From the NCBI GenBank assembly GCA_011037195.1, contig JAAEAF010001918.1:1-64000 (forward strand): a stretch of 64,000 bases of DNA. The letters are read 5' to 3'. This document shows positions 48,223 to 58,045 of the stretch, one piece after another. The DNA is from Triatoma infestans (lineage: Eukaryota; Arthropoda; Insecta; Hemiptera; Reduviidae). The notes under the pieces were generated by a model that saw only the letters and a list, made by a program, of their open reading frames with translations, searched no databases and was not told where the DNA came from. The stretch's first letter is position 1. Each line of letters starts with the position of its first letter. Made by a program: the position numbers and the translations under genes.

Positions 48223-48589
48223 GAACGTTTTAATCGAGTGAATGATGGTATGAATGAGGTGTAAATAGTGTAAATAACATTAGATCTAGGTTATCTCAAA
48301 GGGTGTAGGAATAATTATAAAAGTACTACACCCTTATTAGATTTAGGAAATTTATAGAGAAGGAATATTTATAAAAGTACTTCCTCTAGGATGCAAATAG
48401 CCACTTGCAAAATGATGAGTTGAGTCCATTAAGTACCAAATTTGTTTACCTTATTAAATTTTTAATTTATGGATTATATGTGATACAGATATTATATAGT
48501 ATACATAACATCATGTCTAATAAATATATTTACTTGATAGATTAATCAGAGATAGACTAATGACATGGAATATGTTTTGACAGATAAAA

Positions 48590-48866
48590 GATTTATTTAT
48601 TTTATAAGGCTTCTTAAGGATGGCACTACTCAGGTATCCGCACTCCCCCTCGTCGACTGGATCGATGATCTAAGTGGAGATGTGTGGAACCATGTCCGGC
48701 ATCCTGGGGCTCCAACATATCTTGCTCGCCAAGATAATGCGTCGGATGCCTTACGGGAAACAGTGGGGCATGTGCCACCCCAGTTAGGGCAGAATCGGCT
48801 CGAGAAGAGAACAGTTCGAGGGGCGCTAATGACCTTGGTTGTCGATGCGCAAAAAAAAAAAAAAAA
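48590..48866 (+). repeat. SINE-like element with poly(A) tail
   Basis: A GC-richer block of about 260 bp ends in GGGCGCTAATGACC, then TGTCGATGCGC and a pure A run (48851-48866). Its last about 30 bp match 62290-62319. The ORF across it is incidental. I did not find a convincing A/B box or a target duplication. Confidence 0.55.
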
Positions 48867-50159
48867 CTTAGTAATTCATATTCCGAGTAACAATTCTCTA
48901 AAAATCTCTAACTAACTCCCAACTATTCATCGCATCACAACACCTCTCCAAGACATCTGAACCCACTACAGAGACATCAATTTTTTTCTCTACAACCAGT
49001 ACACTTAGCAAAGTCTCGATCAAATTTTTTTTTTTCCAACAGTCCTCCCTGTAATACCGTTTAACGGAACATTAATTTCGATATGTGCAAGGTGTATCTA
49101 TGCAATGCTGCTCTGCAATACATATCAAACAATTCCAAATTCAAGTAGTTCCAACAAATCTCATGGACCTTTCTTTAATTAACCAATTTAAATGTAAAAA
49201 AATAATATAAATAAATTAAACATTATAAATATATATATAAAAAAAAAAATACGATAGGAAGTTACCAAACTTTCTGCCTATCGATATTTCCAATTATAAA
49301 GTAATGAAACATGTATTAAATATTTATAATTCTTTGCCACCAGTAATCCTTCTATGAATATTACATTGGGTTTTTGAAAGAGAAACCTCCCCCCTCTTAA
49401 TAGCAATTTCTGCCATTTTGAATATTAATGATTACCAGTTTATAACTTCTTTACTTTATTGTTGGGTACACATTCTTATTACATATTTATTGCCTATTTC
49501 ATATTTAAGTAATAAAAAAAAAAATGATGATAATAGTCTATGCTAACTTATCTAAAATTGTATTCCATAATAACTAAAACCAATTTTGTGTTTTTGCTTT
49601 TTGTATTATTAATATGGTTACAAAATTATATTTGACAATATATTCAAATAAATTTCTAACTAATTTCCTGTATTGATTTAAATACGAATAAAAAAACAAA
49701 ATTATTTAAATAAAAGTGAGAGGTTTTGTTTATGATGTTAATATTAGAAGTTTATAGAAAATATTTCGAGAAAAAAATACAAACATTTCAGAAATTATTC
49801 AATAGAGTTGCATTTACAAGCAATGCTTTTAATATATCTTCAATATTATGTACACAGATTGTAGAACTATATATTAAGTTGAATTGCTACATTAGAGAAA
49901 AGCTAAATGTTTTTTCACCCCCAGAACTTTCCAAACAAAATCAATTTCCCCGAAAGAAATTTTTAATTAAGTATATTCAATAGGATACAAAGATTACTAT
50001 TTAATTTTAACAAATTTCCTACTTTTAATCTAATGAAACTCATAACTTTTCTAACTTTAAATACCAAAACAGTATTTTTGGTTTGCCACCATTAATGATT
50101 AATCCAAACCTGCAGAGGTTGCGATTTATCAAAAGCTGTAGAGACTCCTAGGAAGAGAA

Positions 50160-50262
50160 AATATAAGGGCAGCAGCAGCACAGTTGGACCCAAAACCCGG
50201 GACCTCCGCCTGAAAGTCCAGTATGCTAACCATTGAGCTAATCTATACTAGATTCCGTTTAA
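50160..50262 (-). repeat. tRNA-derived SINE head, decayed
   Basis: On the minus strand, TTAGCTCAATGGTTAGC is a good A-box/D-arm, followed about 35 nt later by GGTCCCGGGTTTTGGGTCC, a B-box/T-arm with changes. The anticodon arm does not pair, so it is not a working tRNA gene. Confidence 0.5.
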
Positions 50263-50717
50263 TGATTATGTTAACATTGACCTGTTTGTCGGTGGTGCTT
50301 ATTTTGGGCCTCTGACATAGATCTTGGCTACTCTTATGTTGCTAGACGATATTTTTAATAAATTATTATACTTAACGATTTACAAATTATATTTTAATGT
50401 ATCTTATTTAAACAGCAGAAGTTTCCAGTTTAAGCACTTTTTGACCAATACTTTCATTAAAAAAAAAAAAAAAAAAAACCATCTACAAGAATAACTTGAC
50501 TACTCAGACTTTTTTGAAATAATCGAAGCAAGAAAAAGGATGATCTTAATTTGTTTTTGTGCAAGAGGAACCATCGTTTGCATATATTAATAAATAACAA
50601 AGGTGGGGTAAGTCACAGCCTTAAGGCTAATTATTCGTGGGTGCGGTGTATAATTTGAAATTTTAGAAACTAATTCATCCTAAGCTAATTTAATATCTAA
50701 TCCCAAGTATTTGTATT

Positions 50718-50995
50718 AGTAGTAGTAGTAGTAGTAGTAAATAATCTAGTAGTAAATAACAACTGTAGCAATTTAAGTGTTAGTGGTGGTAAAATGTAAA
50801 GCTGTATATATATATATATATATATATAATAACGTAGTGGTAGAGAACGCTCAGGGGTTTTACTAGTCGGTATGAAAATTAAGTTTCTCATCGCCATTCC
50901 CTGCCTTTTCTAGCTGAACATTCGTTTCATCTCTCAGAATTAGGCTCCCCCATTACTAAAAAACTAAATATATATATATATATATATATATATAA
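50718..50995. repeat. Cluster of (GTA)n and (TA)n microsatellites
   Basis: TAG/TAGTAG-type run at 50718-50740, TA run at 50805-50828, TA run at about 50968-50995. Confidence 0.85.
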
Positions 50996-51846
50996 TAACT
51001 TGACCATAAATCATTGCTATTTAATGGACCTTAGAAGATTAATTAATTTCCAGTTACTTTTTATTTATTTATTTCTTTCTTTTTTAATTAAATATTTATT
51101 AATTTATAAATAAATAAAGTTGACGTCAAAAATGTTAGCACTATCGTAATTAGTAATTAGTCAAAGAATGGATGAACCTGCTAATGAATGTAATATAATA
51201 GACACAACTAATACTGATGTTTGCTGAAAAAACAGTTGGTTGATATGTCCGATGTTTAGTTAGATAAAAAACAACATAATTGACAATGAAAACAGCCAAC
51301 TGTTATCGAAAGTTTAAAACAGTGTGCCTTTATTATGTAGGCACTTAGGGCTTATTATGACTAACCATTGTTTACATTTAGTTTACTTTTAAAGCACGAA
51401 GTTGATTACATTGACCAACATATTTTGAACTTTTTATTTATTCTCCACACTCTGTATCGTATTTATATTCGTTTACTTATTATAATAGCAACAGCGAAAC
51501 TAAACTACTTCCTAACAAGCCCAAAGGGAAACATAAGAAATGCAATTTGAGACTCATTTTACAACCTATTGCTTGGTAACTCTTAAAAGCTTGGAGTCTG
51601 TTCAAAGTTTGTATCTTGCTGTAACACATTAATTTGGAAGCCTATTCATATTCCCTCTTTAATTCTTCCATCGGTTATATTGTGAAATTTGTGAAACATT
51701 CCTAAAGCTGCTCCTTTTGCTGCTTTAGAAATCTGATTTTTGTTCAAAGGATCCATATGAAATGAAATTGAAAATGCATCAGCTTGTGATACTTGCCGTA
51801 TAACAGGAAATAAACTCAGTTATGTAATATTCTTCTTATTTTTCAG

Positions 51847-51926
51847 GTTTAGAAAAATCCGAAAATTTTGGTGCAGCTAATGTAAACAATCCATTATATA
51901 GTTCGTTTGGTCCGGCCAAATCGTAG
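51847..51926 (+). other. Candidate terminal coding exon with an NPLY motif
   Basis: A strong acceptor (TTCTTATTTTTCAG, ending 51846) is followed by 80 nt open in phase 1: 'LEKSENFGAANVNNPLYSSF', then 'GPAKS' and a TAG stop (51924-51926). NPxY motifs are endocytosis/PTB-binding signals in membrane-protein tails. The phase fits the donor at 12554 of the TMTC2-like gene, but any phase-1 donor would do, and TMTC2 is not known to me to have such an ending. It could be an alternative last exon, a nested gene, or chance. Confidence 0.3.
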
Positions 51927-52236
51927 CCACTGCAAACGGCACAGTAATGCTTTTACCATTTAATCAACTGCTCAAAGTAACAGCACAACGTACATAGCAA
52001 GCATAATGTGTCCAAGATTTGTCTTGATTTTGTACTTTAAATCCGAAATAGGATTCATATTTTTGTTTTTGCAGGTATAATATTTCTCTCTTATGCCAGT
52101 GGATAGTGAATACATCACATATATGAGACGAATTGTTATTAAAACAATCTAGTAATCACGTGTTGAGAATGAATTGTGGGAAATTGGTAACGTCCTTTTA
52201 ATTGTTGTGGTTGGTTTCGCAGAGCTGGAAAGCATC

Positions 52237-52461
52237 AGAGATATTTTCCGTGATAACCTGCTTCATTTTATAGTCATTGACCTGTTTCGGGCTTTGGCCT
52301 ATTATCGGTATGCTTTTTGTCAAACAGTGTTATAATATAGACTTGCACAGAGCAAATCTATGTTATCACACTGTATGACAAAAAACATCCTGATGATGGG
52401 CAAACTCCCGAAACCAGTCGATGACTACAAAAAGAAGCAGGTTGTCAAAGAAAATATCTCT
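52237..52461. repeat. Palindromic element with head-to-head hammerhead-like modules
   Basis: The arms 52237-52291 and 52407-52461 are inverted copies (AGAGATATTTTC, AACCTGCTTC, TAGTCAT(T/C)GAC). The right core (plus, 52386-52423) is complete. The left core (minus, 52275-52312) is decayed but keeps GGC, GCC, GAAA and the GGTCAATG end. The spacer includes GACTTGCACAGAG as at 24766. Confidence 0.78.
52386..52423 (+). ncRNA. Hammerhead ribozyme-like motif (complete core)
   Basis: Helix I CATC (52386-52389), CTGATGA (52390-52396), extra T, GGG (52398-52400), loop CAAACT, CCC (52407-52409), GAAA (52410-52413), CCAG with TC (cleavage-site C at 52419), helix I GATG (52420-52423). Helix II is 3 bp and helix III has one mismatch (ACCAGT), so activity is doubtful. 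It is a sister copy of the motif at 4166-4203. Confidence 0.62.
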
Positions 52462-53441
52462 TATAATATCCTTTTAATTTCTTAAATATGATTGGTTTAA
52501 AACAAAGAGGGGTGTGTTAATAGTGTTAGCTTAGGAAACTTGTTGAAACATGATTGGACCTATAGAAACAGAATAACGTAACAAAGTCCACGTAAAAGAA
52601 TAAATTTCCGAAATTTAGTAAACTAGCAGACAAGAAATACAGTTAAAAAAAAGTATGTATTTTGAAAGAGAATTATTAAACATTACTCAAAATCCTAACG
52701 AGATGAAAAATATTGAAATTTTTCAGAATCAGCAAAATAATAAATATACATATTTATATTCATAACCTGCACGTTGGAGTGCAAGAAGAAATCTTTTGTT
52801 GTTCAGTGTTTTTAATGAAAGGTCAGAAATGTTAAAAGTTAACTTGTAACTTCCCTTGTAAGCTTGTTACTTTCCTCTATTGCCTTGTTTGCAACAAGAA
52901 AGCGAGAGAGGATCTCTAACATTTTCTACAACAGTGTACTTGTTTGTCCGTATCTAGAGACATGTATCTGGGTAAATCTGTATTGTCTACCGATCAGGGT
53001 ATAAATGTGATCAATGGTAAATATAGCTGGGGGCCAAAACCTTGCTTTTTATGTTATAGGCTTACAAGTTGAGAAATAATATTTCTAATGGTAGTACACG
53101 AACCTGTTGCGGTGTATTTCCGTTGAGGAAATATTAAATTAAGCCGCAGAAATATATAAATAAATATTAGCTTGTAATCGGCATTATAAATAATTATAAA
53201 AATAAATAAAAATAAAAATTGAGTTTAAGGAGTCAACAAAAAATAATATTGATTATAGTAATTAATTGTATATTAATTAATTCAACAATCGTATTGAATA
53301 AAATATTTACAAAGTAGCAATGTTAATATATTTCATTCGTATAAAATTTAATATTGTTTAAAAATGAAATTTTAAGTGTCATAGTTTATACTACTATTAT
53401 CGTTTATGTTTTTAAAATGAACCCTCCACTTGTCTTGGAGG

Positions 53442-53510
53442 GTTATCAACAATTTTTTGAAAAATATGTTATCAACAATTTTTTGAAAAATATGTTATCA
53501 ACAATTTTTC
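53442..53510 (+). repeat. 26-bp tandem repeat, 2.7 copies
   Basis: GTTATCAACAATTTTTTGAA plus AAATAT is repeated exactly at 53442 and 53468, with a partial third copy at 53494. Confidence 0.92.
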
Positions 53511-53739
53511 TTTAGCAACAGAAAAGAGATTTCGAAAGTAATTTTTATAATTCAAATTGGATCACATATTTTTTTTTAACGAATTCTAAAGGTAAATATT
53601 TTTTCATGAAAAAGGCTATAGAAGAATATCACTTGAATATTCGTTTACATTTTCACTTTTGAATGTAGAGAAATTCTCTGCCATCTAATTGCTAGTTTTC
53701 CACATTTTTTTTTGAGTTCATACTCAAATAACATTAAAA

Positions 53740-53985
53740 CATATTCACATTAGTGTTGTTCAAAATGGGCACCATCATTTTAATAAGCCCAAAAATTTTC
53801 ATTGAGTGCACTCTCATTATAGAATCAGGACAGATTTCTTCGCAGCTTCAGAAAATCTTTCTTCAAGAATTTTCTACAGTTGTGACAGTATTTAAGTCGC
53901 TATAAATATTAATTTTTGGTAACCCTAGAGGATGTAATCCAGTTGCGTCAGGTCTGGGTTGCGGGTGGGCCTCTAAAAAGGACCT
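53740..53985 (-). pseudogene. mariner/Tc1-superfamily transposase C-terminal relic
   Basis: On the minus strand near 53980-53930 the reading 'RNPDLTQLDYIL' followed by a stop and 'GYQKL' corresponds to 'RSPDLTPLDYFLWG.LK', where the Trp codon has become TAG. About 150 bp later 'NDGAHFEQH' (53775-53745) matches the family's usual C-terminal 'N.G.HFEH'. This is the last third of a DD-type transposase; the rest is lost. Confidence 0.68.
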
Positions 53986-53989
53986 GCCT

Positions 53990-55569
53990 CTCCTTGTACT
54001 CCCGTAAGTGAGATTTTAGATAACGTTTTATTTTTCTCTCATTATGAGCTGGACATCAATTTAGTTAGTACATCATTATTTGTCGGCTTGCTAGAGGTAC
54101 ATTTTTAAGCAGAGCTTGGAGAACTTCACTTAAGAAATGAAGATACCTGTCTGTTCCAATGTTTATTGTAAAAATATGGACCTATATACAACTTGATCCT
54201 GTATTAGGATGTACCACATACTTATCGAAATTATTGTCGGACTCCGTGACCTATGTATAATATGTGGATTTTCATCTGTCTATATCCAGAAATTCCTTCT
54301 GTTCAATAATCCATTATTCGTAAATTTACATTCAATATGTTACTGTTATTTCACTATATACAATATGGTCTCAAGAACAATATGGAATAATAGCAAGAGA
54401 AAGGCAGAGATTTTCTCTGTATTCAACATTGAATACAGTTGAATATTCGTTCTTAGCGAATATTCAACAGATTTTTCTCATTCAATAACTATTTTTCATT
54501 AAAAAAAATAAAAAAAAATATTTATGAAATAAGAAAATTGATTATATAACATATTTGGAATCCTTGAAAAAATTAAGTAAGGTATCATTAGGATTAGGAT
54601 TCTATCTGGGTTACTTTACTAGACTAGCGGGTGATGCATGATAAAATTGTCCCATAAAATAATACAAAAATAAAGTTGATATGACGTCAGTATGTTTGAA
54701 TATCGTCACAGTTTTGGATTATGAAAGGAATACAATAGCATAAAAGCAATATAATTTTGCATAAATGTTTTCAAATTAATAAAATTGAATTAGGACAAAA
54801 TGTCTAACTGTTTGTGATTACACTGTATCATAGTACTTTTCGCTATCAGTTCTGCAAAACTTTAACAGTAATATAGATTTCAGCCTAATTCATAGACCCC
54901 CACAGAAAATCCCTAAATACAACTGTTCTAGGAAAATGTTAAAAAATGAAAAGTATTAGGCTCATCTTGGTGTAGTCAGCAATTCCAAATTTAAAGAAAA
55001 ATCATCCTAATCATTTTAAGAGAAAATTTTGAACATTAAAATTAAATAGATAGTAGAACCGTACATCGTATTCAACAGTCACTTTAACGGGGAGTTTAAT
55101 TTGGGAGCTTAATTCTGGAACCACTCCCGAATTTCCTCAAAAAAAAAAAGAAGAAGAGATTCATATAAAAGTGATAGGACTTTTAATATGTCGACGTTAA
55201 GTATGCAAAATTTAATGAAAATTTTTGGAGCAACTTTCGAGAAATATAGAAAGAACTTTAATAAAGTTGCACTACCTGTTGATGGATTTTGACCAAAGCC
55301 TTAATGTCGAATACAATGGGTGGTAATCCTCTAGAGAGGATTAAGAAGTTTTAATGACCTGCGGACTTACTGTTTTGGAGATATTTTGTTCACACATACA
55401 ATCGCAAAATCCCTACAAACTTTTGTTCCCACACTACATGACGTTATTGAACAAATTTCCCTTGCAAAGATTAGCAATTTTCTAATTACTTCCACTTACC
55501 GCAATAAGAAAATAAAAAATGGTTTGAAATGAAATTAAGGAAAAATTTATTAACCTACTTTAAGTGCAT
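53990..55569. other. Non-coding AT-rich intron sequence
   Basis: No similarity recognised. Near 55190-55265 the sequence recalls the dispersed 300-bp repeat family ('AAATTTAATGAAAATTTTTGG'), but too little remains for a firm call. Confidence 0.4.
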
Positions 55570-56916
55570 TTCCCTACCAAAGCCCCTGGCTAGAACATTA
55601 TAACATCCAACATCCTCCGACATTTACCAAAAAAGGCGATAATTTATCTCACCTGCATATTCAATGTTGTACTAGGCACGACCTACTTCCCATTACTGTT
55701 GAAATTCTCTATAGTTCGTATGATCCCCAAACCCAATAAACCCTCCGAAATACCTACATCCTATCGACCCATAAGTCTTCTTCCTGTAATGGGAAAAAAT
55801 CCTAGAAAAATTAATATTAAAAAGATTATAATCCTATTCTTCAATCACATAACATCATTCCAGATCATCAATTCGGATTTAGAGCTACACACTCTACCAC
55901 TCAGCAGTGCCATCGTATTGTAGACGTCATCTCTTCGTCTCTTGAGCAGAAGAAATATTGCGCGGCAGCGTTCTTGGATGTCGCGCAAGCATCGATCGTG
56001 TCTGGCATCCGGACTTGATGTGGAAGCTGAGAGATTTCCTACCACAAGCTTATTACTTAGTGCTAAAATCCTACCTGACAGACCGCTACTTCAGGGTCAG
56101 CTATAGATCATCCTTCTCCAATTTCCTTCCTATTTCTGCTGGAGTTCCCCAAGGAAGTATACTTGGACCCGTCCTTTACTCCATTTATACTGCTGATAAA
56201 CCGCACATACCTCTACACATTCGCTGATGATACCGCCATTCTTGCTACACATAAAGATCCCGTAATAGCAACTCGCAATCTACAGGCGCATCTGAATTCA
56301 CTCCAAAAATGGTTCAGCAAATGGGGAATCAAAATTAGTGCTGAAAAGAGCCAAACCATTTTTTTCACTCTCAGACGACTCACTTCTGCTCCAGTTTATT
56401 ATGACAATGTCGCCTTACCCACCAGTGCAAAAAGTTTGCTACTAGGACTATACTTAGACCACCCCTCACCTGGAATCCACATACCAGACTCAAACGACAG
56501 GCACTACTTCAACGTTACAAAATGTTGATGCGATTACTTGTCAAACAATCTGACATAACACTTACTAACAAACTTCTAATCTACAAAGTCAAACTTAAAC
56601 CTACTTGGGCTTACGGTGCCGAACTGTGGGGTTCCACCAAATGATCTAATTATAATCGTAACCAATCCAAACACTCCAATCCAAAATCCTCCGCAAAATC
56701 GTTTCAGCTCCTTTCTTTGTCTCCAATCATACAATCCACACAGACTTAAATACACTATACGTCCGTCAAGAAATCCTATTCCGTTACAACAAATTTCACA
56801 GCAGTTTAACATCTCATGTCAATCCTCTCGTCCGTGAACTTGCATCCCTAACTAACCCTATCAATTCAACAAGAAGACTAAAACTTCAGTGGCCTCGTGA
56901 TATACTTACTGAATAA
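55570..56916 (+). pseudogene. Jockey-like LINE ORF2, 3' part (RT to C-terminus)
   Basis: From about 55575, 'ITSNILRHLPKKAIIYL' precedes 'VRMIPKPNKPSE' and 'SYRPISLLPVMGK'. After frameshifts come 'RVWHPDLMWKL', 'ISAGVPQGSILGPVLYSIYT', 'FADDTAILATH' (catalytic Asp pair intact), 'KWGIKISAEKSQTIFF', and the C-terminal landmarks 'KPTWAYGAELWGSTK', 'FVSNHTIHTDLNTLYVRQE' and 'KLQWPRDILTE' before the stop at 56914. There is no RNase H, as expected for Jockey. The endonuclease and ORF1 are missing through 5' truncation. At least three frameshifts kill it. It lies 415 bp upstream of the TMTC2-like TPR exon. Confidence 0.88.
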
Positions 56917-57330
56917 CTCGGAGTTCCACTACTGAGTGACTTCTCCGCTCCTGTTTCTATGAATTGTCCACAAAATTTGCTATTGTTAATCTTACAACAG
57001 GTGTAAATATCAATAAATAAAAAAAATGTATGAGTTGTCAATAAAAGTATAAAAATAAGCAGATTTAAATGAGTATGTAATGTGCTCGTGTTTGTTTGAC
57101 GTTCAAACGACTGCACATTTCATTCACCTAAGCAAAGCCCTTTTTACAGTTGTAGAAATGCTAGAATTCAAAAGAAAGAAATATCGAAATTCCTGCACTA
57201 GTATCCAGATTTCTGAAGATGCCTAAATCCTATAACAATTATAATAATTGATTCCCATATATTATATTCTTAAAACCGTAATTTAGAAACTAGAAACCGA
57301 ACAATAATGTTAAAAATTTTCTTGTTTCAG

Positions 57331-57445
57331 CCTACGGAAATTTGGGCTCAGTATTGAGTTCACAGGGTCGTGTTGAAGAGGCAGAACAGGCGTTCAAAAT
57401 GGCGCTTAAATTAAGACCCAATATGGCCGAGGTCCACTATAATCT
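57331..57445 (+). CDS. TMTC2: TMTC2-like O-mannosyltransferase, exon encoding the first tetratricopeptide repeat
   Basis: This 115-nt exon lies between CTTGTTTCAG and GTAAGT, entering in phase 1 and leaving in phase 2. It encodes 'YGNLGSVLSSQGRVEEAEQA' and 'FKMALKLRPNMAEVHYN'. The TPR pattern is clear: small residues at positions 8 and 20, 'G..EEAE..F..AL.L.P'. It joins the exon ending at 12553 through a split Ala codon, and the product continues 'GININPPK' as TMTC2 does. TPRs of TMTC proteins face the ER lumen and are thought to bind acceptor proteins. Further TPR exons must lie beyond 64000 or within the following intron, where I found none. Confidence 0.92.
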
Positions 57446-57581
57446 GTAAGTGATATTATTATTATTTTTTTTAAATTTATTATTTTATTCATTGTTATAA
57501 GTATTTATAACTCAATTATAGTTTGTTGATATAATTATCTGATGTTTAAAGATTGGTTAACTTGTAATGTCTATTGTAATC
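57446..57581 (+). other. Start of the next TMTC2-like intron
   Basis: The GTAAGT donor at 57446 opens an intron that runs to the end of the window; no later exon with TPR features was seen up to 64000. Confidence 0.6.
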
Positions 57582-58045
57582 TGTAATAGGATTCTAAGAG
57601 AGGGATCCGTAGCAGAGAGAGAGAGAGAGAGAGAGAGAAAGTGAGAGTGACAAAAATGACAGGACCACTCTCTCGGACTAGAGTGGGAGAAACCGCTTAA
57701 ATACAGCGACGGAAGATATACGATATATAGCAGAGTTCACTACGCATCAATAACCTACCTCTCACCATTCTATATATTTTAGTGTAAAGCCCAGGCAGTC
57801 AGTGTCACTTTTTACATTATAGAGTGTTCAGCCATATCTAGTTTATTAATCTAAACCAAACCATTTTCTCTCATAGTCACTGCTGAATGAACTCTGCTAT
57901 ATATTGTATACCTCCCGTAGCTGTGTTTAAGCAGTTTCTCCCACTCTAGTCCGAGAGCTCCCACTATAGTCCGAGAGAGTGGTCTTGTCAGTTTTGTCTC
58001 TCTCTCTCTCTCTGCTATGGATCCCTCTCTTAGGATACTATTACA
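57582..58045. repeat. 464-bp fold-back (palindromic) element
   Basis: The arms 57582-57739 and 57888-58045 are inverted copies: TGTAATAGGAT at one end and ATACTATTACA at the other, GGATCC, a (GA)n/(TC)n run, ACTCTCTCGGACTAGAGTGGG and GCAGAGTTCA. The right arm carries a short duplication of the CACTNTAGTCCGAGAG block. The ends and lack of coding sequence suit a MITE or foldback transposon. It begins only 137 bp after the TPR exon. Confidence 0.85.

Larger units (their letters stand above)
42260..48540 (+). mobile_element. Nearly complete I-like non-LTR retrotransposon, mutated
   Basis: The order is GC-rich 5' UTR (from about 42260, with a (CA)n run at 42457-42492), ORF1 with CCHC zinc knuckles (42698-44331), an 84-nt gap, ORF2 with apurinic-type endonuclease, reverse transcriptase and RNase H (44415-48082), then a 3' UTR with a hairpin and an 18-19-bp tandem repeat. 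An RNase H domain plus a three-knuckle Gag suggests the I clade rather than Jockey. The exact ends and target duplication could not be fixed; the 3' end is guessed near 48540. Two stops and several frameshifts make it inactive. Confidence 0.82.
12554..57330 (+). other. Giant (about 44.8 kb) phase-1 intron of the TMTC2-like gene
   Basis: The donor GTAAGG at 12554 and the acceptor CTTGTTTCAG ending at 57330 join a phase-1 codon (G|CC, Ala). This gives 'NPPKAYGNLGS', which continues the TMTC2 pattern without a gap. The interval is filled with LINEs, transposon relics, palindromic repeats and microsatellites listed separately. Unlisted stretches (for example 12610-14890, 18010-19150, 22990-24650, 29150-30900, 36000-37430, 43-nt to 1-kb gaps elsewhere) are AT-rich and show nothing I recognise. 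Confidence 0.82.

Noticed and set aside
53442..53510. Direct repeats considered as a CRISPR-like array
   Set aside because: The units abut without spacers; a plain tandem duplication in a eukaryotic intron.
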